Assembly: GCA_002104935.1 (NCBI GenBank)
Contig: MCGT01000022.1
Coordinates: 1-64,000, forward strand
DNA length: 64,000 nt
Direction: 5' to 3'
From: Hesseltinella vesiculosa
Lineage: Eukaryota > Mucoromycota > Mucoromycetes > Mucorales > Cunninghamellaceae
A program made the position numbers and the translations under genes. Positions 33,752 through 47,360 of this stretch are shown piece after piece. Below the pieces are notes generated by a model. The model had not been told where the DNA came from. It did not search any database and saw only the letters and a list, made by a program, of their open reading frames with translations. Positions within the stretch are counted from its first letter, which is position 1; each line of letters starts with the position of its first letter.

Positions 33752-36042
33752 ATGGACCTATCCAGTAATAACATCGCCGGCCGATTATCAGACCAAGGTA
33801 ACATGCGATATTCTTTGTCAGTAAAACGGCGTCGATCTAGCGCTTTTCAAAGGTAACATCAGAATGATAAAGCAACCACATGATCTCAACACCACATTGT
33901 TTTGTGTTTACAGGCGGGTCAGTACCATGAAGCCCAACTCACCATTCATCAGCACTGCTGCAGAGACCTTTAACAAAGGAGGAAGCTACGCTAGCATTAA
34001 ACTTCATTCCGATCCTCGCGACATCAAAAGCCAAGACTTCCAACGTCCTGCCATCCGATCCATTGTCACGTACCTGAGCGGAGCCGGCTACACTGGAGTA
34101 ATTGGCATCCGTACACTACGGCACATGGCATCGAAAGACTTCCAGGCCATTTTCAAGTTTTTGCATGCCCGGATCGATGTCAACTATGTCTATGGCAAAA
34201 AAAAGTTTGAAGACGAAATCATCGACATTTTGCGTATGCTCAAGTAGGCCGTAGATGAATCCCGTTTTTACTACTTGGACTCACGTTTTCCTTGTCACTA
34301 GGTATCCTCTTGCCGACACTATCAGCTCCAAAGCCATGTATTCCATTGCTGCTCCTCATTCATACCCCACGTTTTTAGCTCTTTTGCTCTGGATGACTGA
34401 TATCTGCAAGGTAGGCAACTCACGGAAAAAGAAGATGACCCAGCAGCTGACACCTTTTTTTTTTCTTTAGATCCACGACAGTTTGGTCAATGAGGTGAAC
34501 TTGGGCATGCAAACGTCCGAGGTCATTGATACCAAGGAAGAACTGGGGCTGGATGAAATGGATATGCTCTTTTTTGACTTTACAACCATGGCCTACAATA
34601 GCTTCATGGACGGTGCCGACGATCTGAAACCGATCGAAGAGGAGCTAAACAGCGTTTTTGAAGCCGTTAATGAAGGTGGAATATCGCGTGTCAAGCAGCT
34701 AGTCTCGGAAAAGGAACAATTGGAGAATCATCTAAACGAAATCTCAGGAAACATGGTGTGTGGATTTTTTTTATGCTTTTTTTTACGTAGACTGACTTGG
34801 GGGTATTTTCTCTTTTTAGTCCCCTTTGGAACAATTGGAGCATGCAAAAAAGATGATGGAAAAGGACATTGCCAATTATAATCAATACATTGAAAGGAAA
34901 AAGCGCAGCATACGCGAGAGCAGCGAAGCAATTACCCGGTGCAATTTGGAAATCGAAAAGCAAGGTAAAAATAGCGTGGATTGGACGGTTGTCGTTAACA
35001 TGAATGTTCCTTCGCTAGGGAACTACATTGCCAGTTTTGAGAAACAGCGCGACGAGCTACAGTTAGTTTTGCAAGATAATGCTATTTCCAACGAGGACAT
35101 TGATCAGCAGAGTCGCCGCCTGGAGAAATTGGAGCAAGAGACGGATGTGCTGCGGAAAAAGTTAGACGAAGCACGACATGAATCTTGGGAAAAGGAACGT
35201 GCCTTGGAACGCATGGTCATCAACGTAAGCGCTCCTTTTTTTTTTTTTTTTGTCCCTGACGATTGTGCTACTTTTAATGTGACCAGGTCCAGCAATTCGT
35301 TGAAGAATACAATGAATTGGCAAGTAAATTAGCCACAATACCCCTGGACCACTTCCATGTGTCTTCGAATTTTGGTTCACAGCTTCAATTTGATGCGTCC
35401 TCGGAAGATCTCGCCAAACTAGTCTCTCTTGATCTGGAAAATGATATCCTGGTAAGACAAGCGTAGCCAAATTTGGGTGTCAACTAACCATTTTTAAAAT
35501 TATTCAGCCGTCCTTGGTTCAATTGGAGCAGACCCTCAAAGCGAGAAACATCGATGACCGGTCGACAGAAATGGAAAAGCAAGACGAATGGCGGACGTTG
35601 CAAAGTTCGTTGCGTGAAAAGAACCAAGAAGCCGAGACATTGGACGAAACCACGGTCAAGAAAAAACGAGACTATGATCGCGCACAGGAAGCCTTACGTA
35701 TTGAATCAGAACGGTACGTCAAAACCATGACCGACACTGATCAGATCATTCGTGATGCGAGAACAAGCAGCGCAAATGATTTGTTTACGTCAAGGCAGAA
35801 AGAAAAGCAGGTGGACATCGAGTAAGCAACGAATATTCAAAAAGGAGGGTGCGCAACAAAGCTTATCCTTGACTCTTTTTTTTAATTCTCTGAAAAGACT
35901 GACTCAGATGGAATACCTTGCCAAAGAACACCGTGCAAATATGGCTCAAACGGTTGCTCAAATCGTTGAAGACGTGAAATCCACGGTGGAGTTTTTTTCT
36001 CAAAAGATGGCTGCCCTGCAGGTAAACGACACGTCTCAATAA
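33752..36042 (+). CDS. NDC80: Kinetochore protein NDC80 (Hec1)
   Basis: Nine exons: 33752-33852, 33914-34243, 34302-34410, 34471-34755, 34820-34964, 35019-35224, 35287-35451, 35508-35821, 35898-36042; about 599 residues, near the usual length. A basic Ser-rich tail (SLSVKRRRSSAFQRR) precedes the calponin-homology-like head: RDIKSQDFQRPAIRSIVTYL, KDFQAIFKFLHARID, AAPHSYPTFLALLLWM. From about residue 230 on it is coiled coil. NDC80 is the microtubule-binding subunit of the NDC80 complex (with Nuf2, Spc24, Spc25) at outer kinetochores. The basic N-tail is the site usually phosphorylated by Aurora kinase. The last codons read through a GTAAAC that could be a donor, so the C-terminal few residues are less sure. 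Confidence 0.93.
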
Positions 36043-36359
36043 ATCATCACTTTTGCCTGGCTTGATTTTTCTTGCATGGTCATGGGTCCTTCACCAGCAT
36101 TTTATTTTGTGCATTGGTCAACAAATTTGTTTTGATCACAAGGAACAAAAGAGAGCTGTGTGACGAGGTGGTTTCTAAAAAAAGAAATGAAGCCTCGATC
36201 AGTCGATGATGCTCCGGATTTTTTTTATATACATCGACTTTTATTTTATTGTATATTGGAAGTATTAGAGTTTTAATATGTCACGGGGTAAATTGGATGG
36301 GTCATGAGATTTAAGAACAGTTAACCCAATTGTATAAAAAAAAAGGTACAAGGGTAATA
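36043..36359. other. Convergent spacer after NDC80
   Basis: 317 bases between the 3' ends of NDC80 (+) and the F-box-like gene (-). Nothing beyond A/T-rich 3' sequence seen. Confidence 0.4.
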
Positions 36360-37307
36360 TCAGTTGGTAGGGAGGAGTTTGCTGAAGAGTTCAACGTTGC
36401 TGTTCAAGACGCTTTCCGTAAACCGGATGTTGCTTCCAGAGGGTCGATCCCAGGCAATCAAGGCATGGCGCTGTGTGTCCAAAATGTATCGAAATTCTCG
36501 ACGGTGCAGGGTGTCCAAGTTGCTACCACGGAAGAAGCGTGCCGACCGTTTCCAAAGCCAAACAGATGCGTTGTGCCGAGTTGCATACCACTGCACATGG
36601 CGAATAAAGGTGGCCAATGGAAAGAGGGCAATCACAATACGACCATCATTGACATTATCCTCGTCCAAGGATAGTCCAGCGGCGGTTTCGTCATTCAAAT
36701 ATGCCTTGGCATCCGTTTTCTTGCTGTCGGTCGTTTTCCGAGAGTAGGAGGAGTGCTTTCCCATTAAGAAGCCGCTGCAACCTGATACAGCGTCATCGTC
36801 CGAGTCTCTGCTCGCCAGTAAAGGGGAACGGGCCTGGCTCGTGGCTCGATGATGTCGCCGCTTGGCTTGTCGAGTACTGGAGAGGGCCATGAACGATGCT
36901 TGTTCAGGGTAGGTGTAGACGGTTTGGCCACCGGGCGAGCCCCAGTACTTGCGTATGCTGGCTGTTGATTCCTGAAGTACCAGGAACGTCTCCGTGCGCT
37001 TCGTGTCCAAGACCGTGGTAATCACTTTTTCCGTCGACATATCCACGGACAAGATGGTAAAGCAGTCGGCGGAGCCTACGGCAACTTTGACAGGCTCAAA
37101 CTGTCGTGGAATCCTATTCAACAGTCGCCACAGTCGCAGTCGTTGATACCGATCTTGCTGAGCAATGTAGTCTTGGAACAAGCGGCCAGTCAACAGTAGC
37201 TGGAATACAGTGGAATAGGTCGATGGAGCAAACACGTGCTGGTAATGCTGCAGTTCTTGCACCAAGACATGGTCTATAATGAGGTAGTATAATTCCAAGG
37301 GCAACAT
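36360..37307 (-). CDS. Hypothetical protein with F-box-like N-terminus
   Basis: Single ORF of 315 codons starting MLPLELYYLIIDHVLVQEL. Pro-x-Glu followed by hydrophobic residues and Ile-x-x-H/Val is the start of many F-boxes (LP-E-I-I). The next helix (VFQLLLTGRLFQDYIAQQD) fits F-box helices two and three. The rest shows a possible beta-rich part (ADCFTILSVD, TETFLVLQES), a Ser/Lys/Arg-rich insert around residues 145-200, and a Trp/Arg-rich C-terminal third (WYATRHNASVWLWKRSARFF). No second known domain was recognised. If the F-box is real, the protein would be a substrate receptor of an SCF ubiquitin ligase. Confidence 0.6.
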   Translation of the reverse strand: MLPLELYYLIIDHVLVQELQHYQHVFAPSTYSTVFQLLLTGRLFQDYIAQQDRYQRLRLWRLLNRIPRQFEPVKVAVGSADCFTILSVDMSTEKVITTVLDTKRTETFLVLQESTASIRKYWGSPGGQTVYTYPEQASFMALSSTRQAKRRHHRATSQARSPLLASRDSDDDAVSGCSGFLMGKHSSYSRKTTDSKKTDAKAYLNDETAAGLSLDEDNVNDGRIVIALFPLATFIRHVQWYATRHNASVWLWKRSARFFRGSNLDTLHRREFRYILDTQRHALIAWDRPSGSNIRFTESVLNSNVELFSKLLPTN

Positions 37308-37552
37308 GGGTAATTTAAAAAACTAAAACAGAAAAAAAAAAGAAGAGCAACGGCTACCAATCTATGGTATCTAGAAAATAGTGTATGTAAAGAGATAATG
37401 ATAATGAGGAGGGGAAAGGTGAATGCAAAAGTGAAAGGAATGAAGAAAGGGGGCAAAAAAAGTGAAAAAAAAAGTCTAATTTATACGCAATGACGGGAGC
37501 AGGGGTTTCCAAATCCAACCAAGCTTGGTCCAAGTCGACGACGATTTTTTTT

Positions 37553-37807
37553 TCACCCAAGAGTGCAACGACCCAAGCCATAGAAACTATCACAGCATCG
37601 ATTGAAATTGGACAAGTTTTCATAATTGTCAAAGTGACAATGGATGGCCCCTTCCGTTCTCACTTGGCCATGGCAGCCTTGACAGCAGTCGACTGTGTAC
37701 AACAACGGGATTTCTTTACAAAAGCAGTTTGCCCCTATGACCTTGTCCACTTGTAACACCAGGTGCACAGTCATGCAGAGGAACACCGTCATCGACATTT
37801 GAACCAT
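37553..37807 (-). CDS. Small cysteine-rich, probably secreted protein
   Basis: 84-codon single-exon ORF. The first 20-26 residues (MSMTVFLCMTVHLVLQVDKV) look like a signal peptide ending near VIGA. The remainder has nine cysteines in about 58 residues, arranged C-x-C, CC, C, C, CC, C, typical of a disulphide-stabilised extracellular peptide. No glycine/alanine repeats or membrane anchor. Function unknown; I do not recognise a named family. It is supported only by the combined signal peptide and Cys pattern, and it may be a fortuitous ORF. Confidence 0.4.
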   Translation of the reverse strand: MVQMSMTVFLCMTVHLVLQVDKVIGANCFCKEIPLLYTVDCCQGCHGQVRTEGAIHCHFDNYENLSNFNRCCDSFYGLGRCTLG

Positions 37808-38310
37808 CTGTAAACAGACCGAACTTCAAAAGAAAAAAGGTGAAAACAAAAACCAGGAAGAGAAGCTGTGAAAAAAGAAATGTTGAGGGTTATTTTTGTC
37901 TCCTTCACTCCTTTTGCTTGTACAACACATTTAGTATTTTTTTGATTCATCAACTCGCTATTTCCCCCTGAAACAAGATGGATTGAGCCTCCTTAATTTT
38001 AAAAAGTTTACAGCAACACTACAAAAAAAAGATACAGTAGTCGCGCAACAATACTGGGCACCGTCGCACACAATTGCAGATTGAGATTCTTTTCAGATTG
38101 GGGACACTGGGCCAAAATGATGTGACAAAGGGAAGACTGGTACGTGCGAAAAATCTGCAGTTGTGTGCGACCTGATTGTGCGCATACTGAATTTCCCCAG
38201 TTTTGATGATCGGCCATCCTCCCATCAGCCATTGGCTTCGAAGGTGGAAAGTGTGGGAGGTACTGCAAATTCTTTTTTATTATTTCAAATTGACTGATCA
38301 AATATTTCGT
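37808..38310. other. Intergenic region upstream of the Cys-rich ORF
   Basis: About 500 bases with no supported gene. Contains a short inverted repeat at 38063-38171 (separate entry) and the 3' untranslated region of CDC5. Confidence 0.4.
38063..38171. repeat. 20-bp inverted repeat around a 69-base spacer
   Basis: Left arm 38063-38082 (GTCGCACACAATTGCAGATT) and right arm 38152-38171 are reverse complements with one mismatch. It could be a tiny terminal-inverted-repeat relic or a hairpin-forming transcript. No flanking target duplication was seen. Confidence 0.55.
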
Positions 38311-41421
<3,111 letters not shown>

Positions 41422-41760
41422 ATGAACTATGATAACAAATGGGTCGATTACACCACAGCCCTCGGCTTGCTAGAACCCATCAAGCCCTCGCTTGCGGAGA
41501 AGACCAAAGTTCGGCGAAGTGTGTGAGAATGCCATCAGATGATCCATCGTAGGAATGACCTTTATTATTTTTTTTTTTTATCTACAGCCAACCTGGGGAT
41601 CCAATTTGACAATGTCGATGAAGCCAATGAGTTCATGATGGAGACTTACGATATCAAGAAACCAAGACCTGCGTTCAAACCTGAAATGTCGTTCATCAAC
41701 CCTCGAGATCCTGAAGAGCTGCCCACTGACTACAGCCGAGACTACTGCACCCTGATGTAG
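41422..41760 (+). CDS. Small protein with C-terminal CaaX box, unknown function
   Basis: Two exons, 41422-41518 and 41588-41760, encode 89 residues ending CTLM. Cys-aliphatic-aliphatic-X at the very C-terminus, preceded by polar DYSRDY, is a prenylation signal. The middle (NLGIQFDNVDEANEFMMETY, then KKPRPAFKPEMSFINPRDPE) is acidic and proline containing, with no coiled coil. It is not the G-gamma fold seen at 5.6 kb. The exact donor (A|GTGTGTGAG) was chosen because it is the only one that keeps frame. Family not recognised; likely a membrane-tethered small protein. Confidence 0.6.
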
Positions 41761-41925
41761 TAACGTTACACGCGGAGCGGGACATGGCGTTTACATTTTT
41801 GGTTCTGTGTTTTTGTTTGCTTCCACAGCGCTCTATTAAAAAACGTTTGCCTTTTTCCTCTTCTCAGCCTGTTTCATTATTTTATATATTCTTGTTAACA
41901 GGCAGCATCATTTGGGAGAGAGAGA

Positions 41926-43265
41926 ATGAGTAGATACCCATCTTACCAGCCTTATGATCAGAGGCAGCGGCACGCTAGTTACTATGGTCAACAGCCATCC
42001 TATTCATACATAGACGATTATGACCGGCCTCCTTCTTATGCAAGCTACAATTACTCGGATCCAGCCCTCTATCACCCATACCATCCAACTGCTATGCCTT
42101 ACCAAAATACCCGACAGACTCATGCTTCCAGGCAGCCACCACAGCCTATCAAGCGCTCCAAATCTTCCCATCGGCATGAAGAACCTCAGTACACCTCCAC
42201 CTCCTATTCACCCTCCGACCGCCCTCCTCCTCAGGTACGTTCCCTACTACACTACAAATGCTATGACTGGCATCAGCCCTTATACCTTCCTTGTTGCTTT
42301 AGCAGCGTCCGTATTCAATTTCCGACATCCCTCTGACACACGAGCCGCATCCTCCTCCACCGCCAATTTCTGTGTACGAACGAACCAATGAGAACGCCCA
42401 CGAGGACGAAGAATCCATCGACGAAAATGAGCTGGAAGCCCAGCAAAATGCTGAGAAAAACAAAACCATACATCGCATGATCGATCCACCCGATAGCCAG
42501 CAGCCAAACTTTGCCACCACTTCCTCCGACCCTCGTCAACATGATGGCATCGCCTTGCCCATGGGAGGGGAAGAGGGGAGGTGGGACCAGCACCAAAACC
42601 TCCCGCATTTGCAGCAAGCAGCCTATCCAGCACACAGTGGCTCGACCGATTTTTTCAGGAACTTTGACCCAGCCACTGGGGAAGGGTATGAAGAAACCGA
42701 CGTGACGCAAGGGACTGGACCGATCAACTGCAAGCTACAAGGTGTCACTTCGATCCTTGCCCGTGCGCGCCAGGCTCTCTCCAAGCTGAAAAGCACCCAT
42801 CACGCCACTCCGCGTATCCAAACCATGGTGGTGTCAGCTCCTCTGGGCGAGGTAATTGATGAGCACCAGCAGAAAGAAATAATGAGTTATCTGGGCCGAC
42901 CAAAGGAGCCGATGATGCCTGTCCATGATGAGTCGGCTCTACGCATTGCCAAACTTGAATTCATTTGGGTGTTTCGCCCACAGCAAGCTCAACGTGAACC
43001 GTTTGTCTGGACCACGTTTGACTATCAAAATCAAAGCAAGCTGGCTGAATACGAACACCACCCTGAAGGCTTGCAGCTGCTCGACTCGCATATTGGCCAA
43101 GGGCAGATCGTCGTCCACGTGTTTCCTTCACAAGGCACTTGCTATTATAATCTGGACAACCACATGAAGTCTCTCCATATCCACTGCATTCCAAACTCTA
43201 GAAAAATCAAATTTGTCTATCGGTTCAAAAACGAGAATCCTGCCGTGCCCTCTACTGCCTTTTAG
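41926..43265 (+). CDS. Tyr/Pro-rich protein with WWE-like C-terminal domain
   Basis: Exons 41926-42234 and 42303-43265 give about 423 residues. The acceptor is a tandem AGCAG, so one residue may be optional. The first 140 residues are Tyr/Pro/Ser/His-rich and look disordered (SYSYIDDYDRPPSYASYNYS), followed by an acidic stretch (ENAHEDEESIDENELEAQQN). From about residue 320 a compact segment resembles a WWE domain: LEFIWVFRPQQ, REPFVWTTFDYQNQSKLAEY, then VHVFPSQGTCYYNLDNHMKS and KIKFVYRF. WWE folds bind poly-ADP-ribose in ubiquitin ligases and PARPs. Here the call rests on the spaced Trp/Tyr residues only, so treat the function as tentative. Confidence 0.65.
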
Positions 43266-43538
43266 CTTTCTCTTTTCATCCCTCGCCCATTTTCCCAGTC
43301 AATACAATGATTATTAAAAGCGTCCGTCACCTCCATAGGAACGGTAGGATTGTCTAGGAGTGCTGACGCCGCACTTTTTTTTCTTTTTTTCTTTTTTTTT
43401 ACGATTTTTGCTTGCTGGTCCTTCTCTATGACAGACGTTCCGTCGTTCACATTTCTCTCATTTAATACCCAAGATTTAGACAATGGCAATGTAATAGTGC
43501 GACCCTGCTTTACGTGATTGTAAAAAAAAAAGGAGCTT

Positions 43539-44494
43539 ATGATTTATTTATCTATGTCGTGGTTTCCACTGGGTGTAATTCAGTTTGACATTGCACTAGA
43601 GCGTATACCTGTCCATGATCATGACAAGATCATGAGATTCAAGTTTGAAAAAGACAGACGGTTAGCCTTGGGGAGCTACCTACTACGATGGTATTACGCT
43701 TGTCATGTCCTTGGACTTCCACGGAAGGACGTGGTGTTTGACACTTTGGCATTCGGCAAGCCGTGTTTGGTAATTATTCTATTTATTTTAGGATTTGACA
43801 TTGATATTGCTTGTCCCCTTGTTTTATTAGAGACTCATGGAGGAAAGGTGGGTTGATTTTAACCTATCCCATGATGGTCATTGGGTGATATTAGGGGGCA
43901 CTGTGGTACCCAATCATCGAGTAGGTGTCGACGTCGTGGACATGACTCAAAGCATAGGTGGTGTTGACGATTTCATTGTTGCCTTTGAGCCGCAGGTAAA
44001 TTGGGTTGGCTAAAATTGGAAATACGTCAAGGGAGAGCGCCACTCAATTTTTTTTTTTTTTCACAACGAAGCTTACGGAGAGAGAGAAGAGTCTCTTGCG
44101 CAATAGGACAGGTTCACAACGACAGCGGACATTTTTCCAAATTTGGGCTCTCAAGGAAAGCTACATCAAGGCAACAGGGCAAGGCCTCTCCTTGGATCTT
44201 GGGCAGCTCTGTTTATTTCCAGAAAAGGTGACCTCACGTGGGACAAATGAAGAAGGAGATTCAAAAGGTTGCAGCCGGTGGCGGATTAGCTTGCACGGCA
44301 AAGACCAAAAAGACTGGTGGGTGTATTTAGGTGATTTGGATGAACAGACCATTGTCGCGGTGAGTCTCGATCATCATAAAGAATGCACCAGTATCCCCTG
44401 CTTCCACCAGCCTAGCCAAGTCATGCTTGGTGATCCCCCTTCGTTAGAAGTCCCGTTATTTCACAGATTAACTTTGAACCAATTGACACAATGA
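43539..44494 (+). CDS. 4'-phosphopantetheinyl transferase (Lys5/Sfp/AASDHPPT type)
   Basis: Exons 43539-43769, 43831-43995 and 44072-44494, about 272 residues (a start at 43554 is also possible). The enzyme moves the phosphopantetheine arm of coenzyme A onto acyl or peptidyl carrier proteins, in fungi including aminoadipate reductase of lysine synthesis. Motifs: RRLALGSYLLRWYYACHVLG, then FNLSHDGHWVILGG (P1), VGVDVVDM (the metal-binding D-x-D-like GVDVV), and ALKESYIKATGQGLSLDL, the W-x-x-K-E-[AS]-x-x-K signature preceded by QIW. All key residues are present. A phase-0 read through AVSLDHH at a possible donor (GTGAGT) keeps the ORF open, so I left it unspliced. Confidence 0.9.
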
Positions 44495-44742
44495 ATCCAG
44501 TGGAAATCCTGTTTTTTGCATTCTTGTGGCACTTGCTCTGTTCCTCTCGTTTTCAAACGGACATTGAATTTGTCGGTGTTGTGTCACCTGCCTGGCTTTT
44601 TTTTTTTTTTTTTTACTTTTTTGTTCCCAACCCTTTCTTCTTTGTGTGTTTCTATTTTTCGATCGTTTTTACTCTTCTTCTTCCTCTCGTTTGTATCACC
44701 TTTTATTCTTGTATTATCTATCGTTGTATTATTCTTGTAGCC

Positions 44743-45918
44743 ATGGGATGTTGTATATCAAGTGAAGACAAAAGTACTGATCATGGTAAGTAGGAACCAC
44801 GGGGATGGCGACTTTCAGTTTTACTCATGGGATTTTTTATCACCTTTTTTATTATTTTTTTCTTTGAATGTATGTAGGGAAACCGTTCAATCGTCAAGCC
44901 ATTACTTGGCATTCGGAAACACCCTTGACTCGGTCAGAGCTACTACAGAAGCGAAATACTTTTTGGGACACTGCTCCGTTTTATGAGGTAAGCTCTTTTA
45001 ATAATTTTTTTTTTTTTTTTTTGCAAATCCGGGGTTTGGATGGGAAGGCTTCTTTTTAGGTTAGTTTTAAAATTTGTTTGCATATTTTATAGGGACGACC
45101 AGAGATTTGGCAGGCTTTGCAAGCAGCAACAGAAACGGACGATTTGACTCTGGCTCAGTCGATATTGGATGCTGCAAATATAAAGTTGCCCACAGGCAAT
45201 CCCGCAGATGGCTGCTACGATGGTAAAAATAGTGTTGGCTGATGTTTAAAGATTGACATGCATTTTTGTTTTGACGATGGACCTCACGTTTTTTTTATTG
45301 TTATGGTACGGCCTTGTGTTATTAGAACTGGGTAACCGCTATGTCATTCCTGATTATTGCCTTGTGGACCCAAGTAATTTGAAAGAAGACGAGTCTAGCT
45401 CGATGATTCCTCCTATGACACCAACATCACCCATCATGAATATCGAACCGGACGACATGATCACCTCCACCATGATCAAAGGCCACCAACGAACACTGAG
45501 TCGTGTGTCTGCATTCGAGCTACCAGACAACCCAAGAATCTCAAGAATCTCAGCTTATTTGTCACCTCCCACCAGCACCGAGGCCATCTCGCCTGGTGAT
45601 TATCCGATCGTGGTGCGATTGTCAACAGGAAAGGACTTACCCCTAAAGATCAACAAGCAACATGAATCTGTACCCACATTACGCGCTCGCATCTACGCCG
45701 ATGCCCACGCCCAACTGTCCTCTGATACCCACTTGTTGCGATTGATATATTTGGGCAAAGTGCTGGATGAAGCAGCTGTGCTGGTTGGCACGGACGAAGA
45801 ACCCGATGACAACTCCACCCCTCCTGCCTACAAGAGCAATCAAGTTCCTATCCGTCCTGGTGGCGTCCTTCAAGCCTTGGTCGTTGAAAAGAAACCAACT
45901 GTCAAGGAGGAAGAATAA
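44743..45918 (+). CDS. UBTD1/UBTD2-like ubiquitin-domain protein
   Basis: Exons 44743-44785, 44878-44987, 45093-45222 and 45326-45918, about 291 residues. The start MGCCISSEDKS is an N-myristoylation and palmitoylation signal. It is followed by the UBTD N-terminal domain: FNRQAITWHSETPLTRSELL, QKRNTFWDTAPFYEGRPEIW, QALQAATETDDLTLAQSILD, YDELGNRYVIPDYCLVDPSN. After a Ser/Thr/Pro-rich linker comes a C-terminal ubiquitin-like domain (YPIVVRLSTGKDLPLKI, LLRLIYLGKVLDE, RPGGVLQALV). UBTD proteins bind E2 enzymes of the UBE2D class. Yeast-like fungi often lack this gene. The order and the lipid signal make the assignment firm. Confidence 0.92.
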
Positions 45919-46062
45919 ATCCTTTTCTTTTTCTAAAAAAAAAAAAAAGCGGGGAAGCAATGTCATGGCTGAGCGAGCAACCAGGGGGTGGAAACGAATG
46001 CGTAGACGTGCTGCGATTTTGTTCTCCTTTTTCGTTCTTTTTTTTTTTTTTTTTTTGCTGCC

Positions 46063-47221
46063 ATGTATGATTTTATGGAATATTGCTTGCGTTGCTATTA
46101 TAAAAGCTCTGGATGGAACAAAGACAATCAGTACTCGAATCTTTGTTCTTGGTCACGATCACTCTTGGATTTTTATACCCCTGTTGGCTTATCCCTTCAT
46201 CTTGCCAAACTTCCTACCCAGCATTTCAAACCGTCGTATACCATGAATGCCCTGCCGTCCTTGAATGGGAGTATCAGCTATCTCTTCACGTCTCGTCCTT
46301 TGCATGTTGGCACCAGTGCCACTGTGGATTTCCATGAAGTGGTCGATCAGTTCATAGCTCATCGTCCAAATGGTGCCTGGACGCATCACCCCTCTGACTA
46401 CTTGGTTTACGGACGAATGTTCTTCCCTGGAGCTGCATTAGAAGCCATGTATGTCCGCCGTCTTTCAAACCAATTGCAATATTTGATCACTGCTGTCAAC
46501 CATCCCAAAAGCACAGGTTTCCCTCAGGTAAAAAAAAAAAAAAATGAACAACCACAGCAATAGGGGCCGTTCTCTTACACACCTTTGTCATAATAGATGG
46601 CTTTCCAGGTACAATACGACGCTCAAAAATGGTGCACCGAATGCTCTTACACCACAGACGATGGCCTCCTCGGTCTTCGTGGCCTGTACAACTTTGGCAA
46701 AGAAGGCTATGGACAGTGGTCTTCAGGAATGGAAATATATTACGGGCTGTTGGACAAGAGTGGTGGATTATCAACTGGTCTACGCTATCAAACGCACCCT
46801 GCCTCCAGTGCGCCTCTCAGTGTCACCTATACGTTGAACCCCATTGTCGGCCACATGTCTACATCCTATGTCGCGCAAGTCTCAGACAACCTCGTGCTTG
46901 GCTCACGTTTTGACTTTAGCATATACTCGTACGACAGTGACCTTGCCTTGGGCTTCGAATGGAACACCAAGAACGAACGAACGGCAGATGATACCCAGCA
47001 ACTAGAAGGATTGCTCAAAGGAAAACTTGGCTTTGCCTCGGTAAGTTCATTCCTCCTCTTTTTCCTTTTTGGGTTCTCATTTTTTATGGCAATAGGGTCT
47101 GGCGCTGATGTGGGAAGGCCGGTACAAAAACGCCTTGTTCAGTCTTGGACTGACTGCCGACCTATCGAATCCTGCAAACCCAATTCGCACGATGGGCATC
47201 GAGGTTCAGTTTTTTTCTTAG
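46063..47221 (+). CDS. MDM10: Mdm10, ERMES and SAM-complex beta-barrel protein
   Basis: Exons 46063-46527, 46597-47040 and 47096-47221, about 344 residues. The start MYDFMEYCLRCYYKSSGWNK, followed by DNQYSNLC and RSLLDFYTPVGLSLHLAKLP, is the near-invariant Mdm10 N-terminus. Later blocks: NGSISYLFTSRPLHVGTSAT, YLVYGRMFFPGAALEAMYVR, CTECSYTTDDGLLGLRGLYN, SYDSDLALGFEWNTKN, and the last strand ending GIEVQFFS, a beta-signal-like end (hydrophobic terminal residues). Mdm10 is an outer-membrane barrel linking mitochondria to the ER (with Mdm12, Mmm1, Mdm34) and helping Tom40/SAM assembly. A partial damaged copy is at 57.2 kb. The spacing from the UBTD gene is only 144 bases. Confidence 0.95.
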
Positions 47222-47360
47222 AGACGGCTACCGGATTCCCACCAACATTTCATCAGGCTTTCTTGTTGTGAATAAACTTCTTTAGAGGGCAAGCCCATCA
47301 GACGAGCTAAAGGACTGTAAATCAAGTGCACGCGCTTGCAAGTTTCTGGGCCTAAAATCG

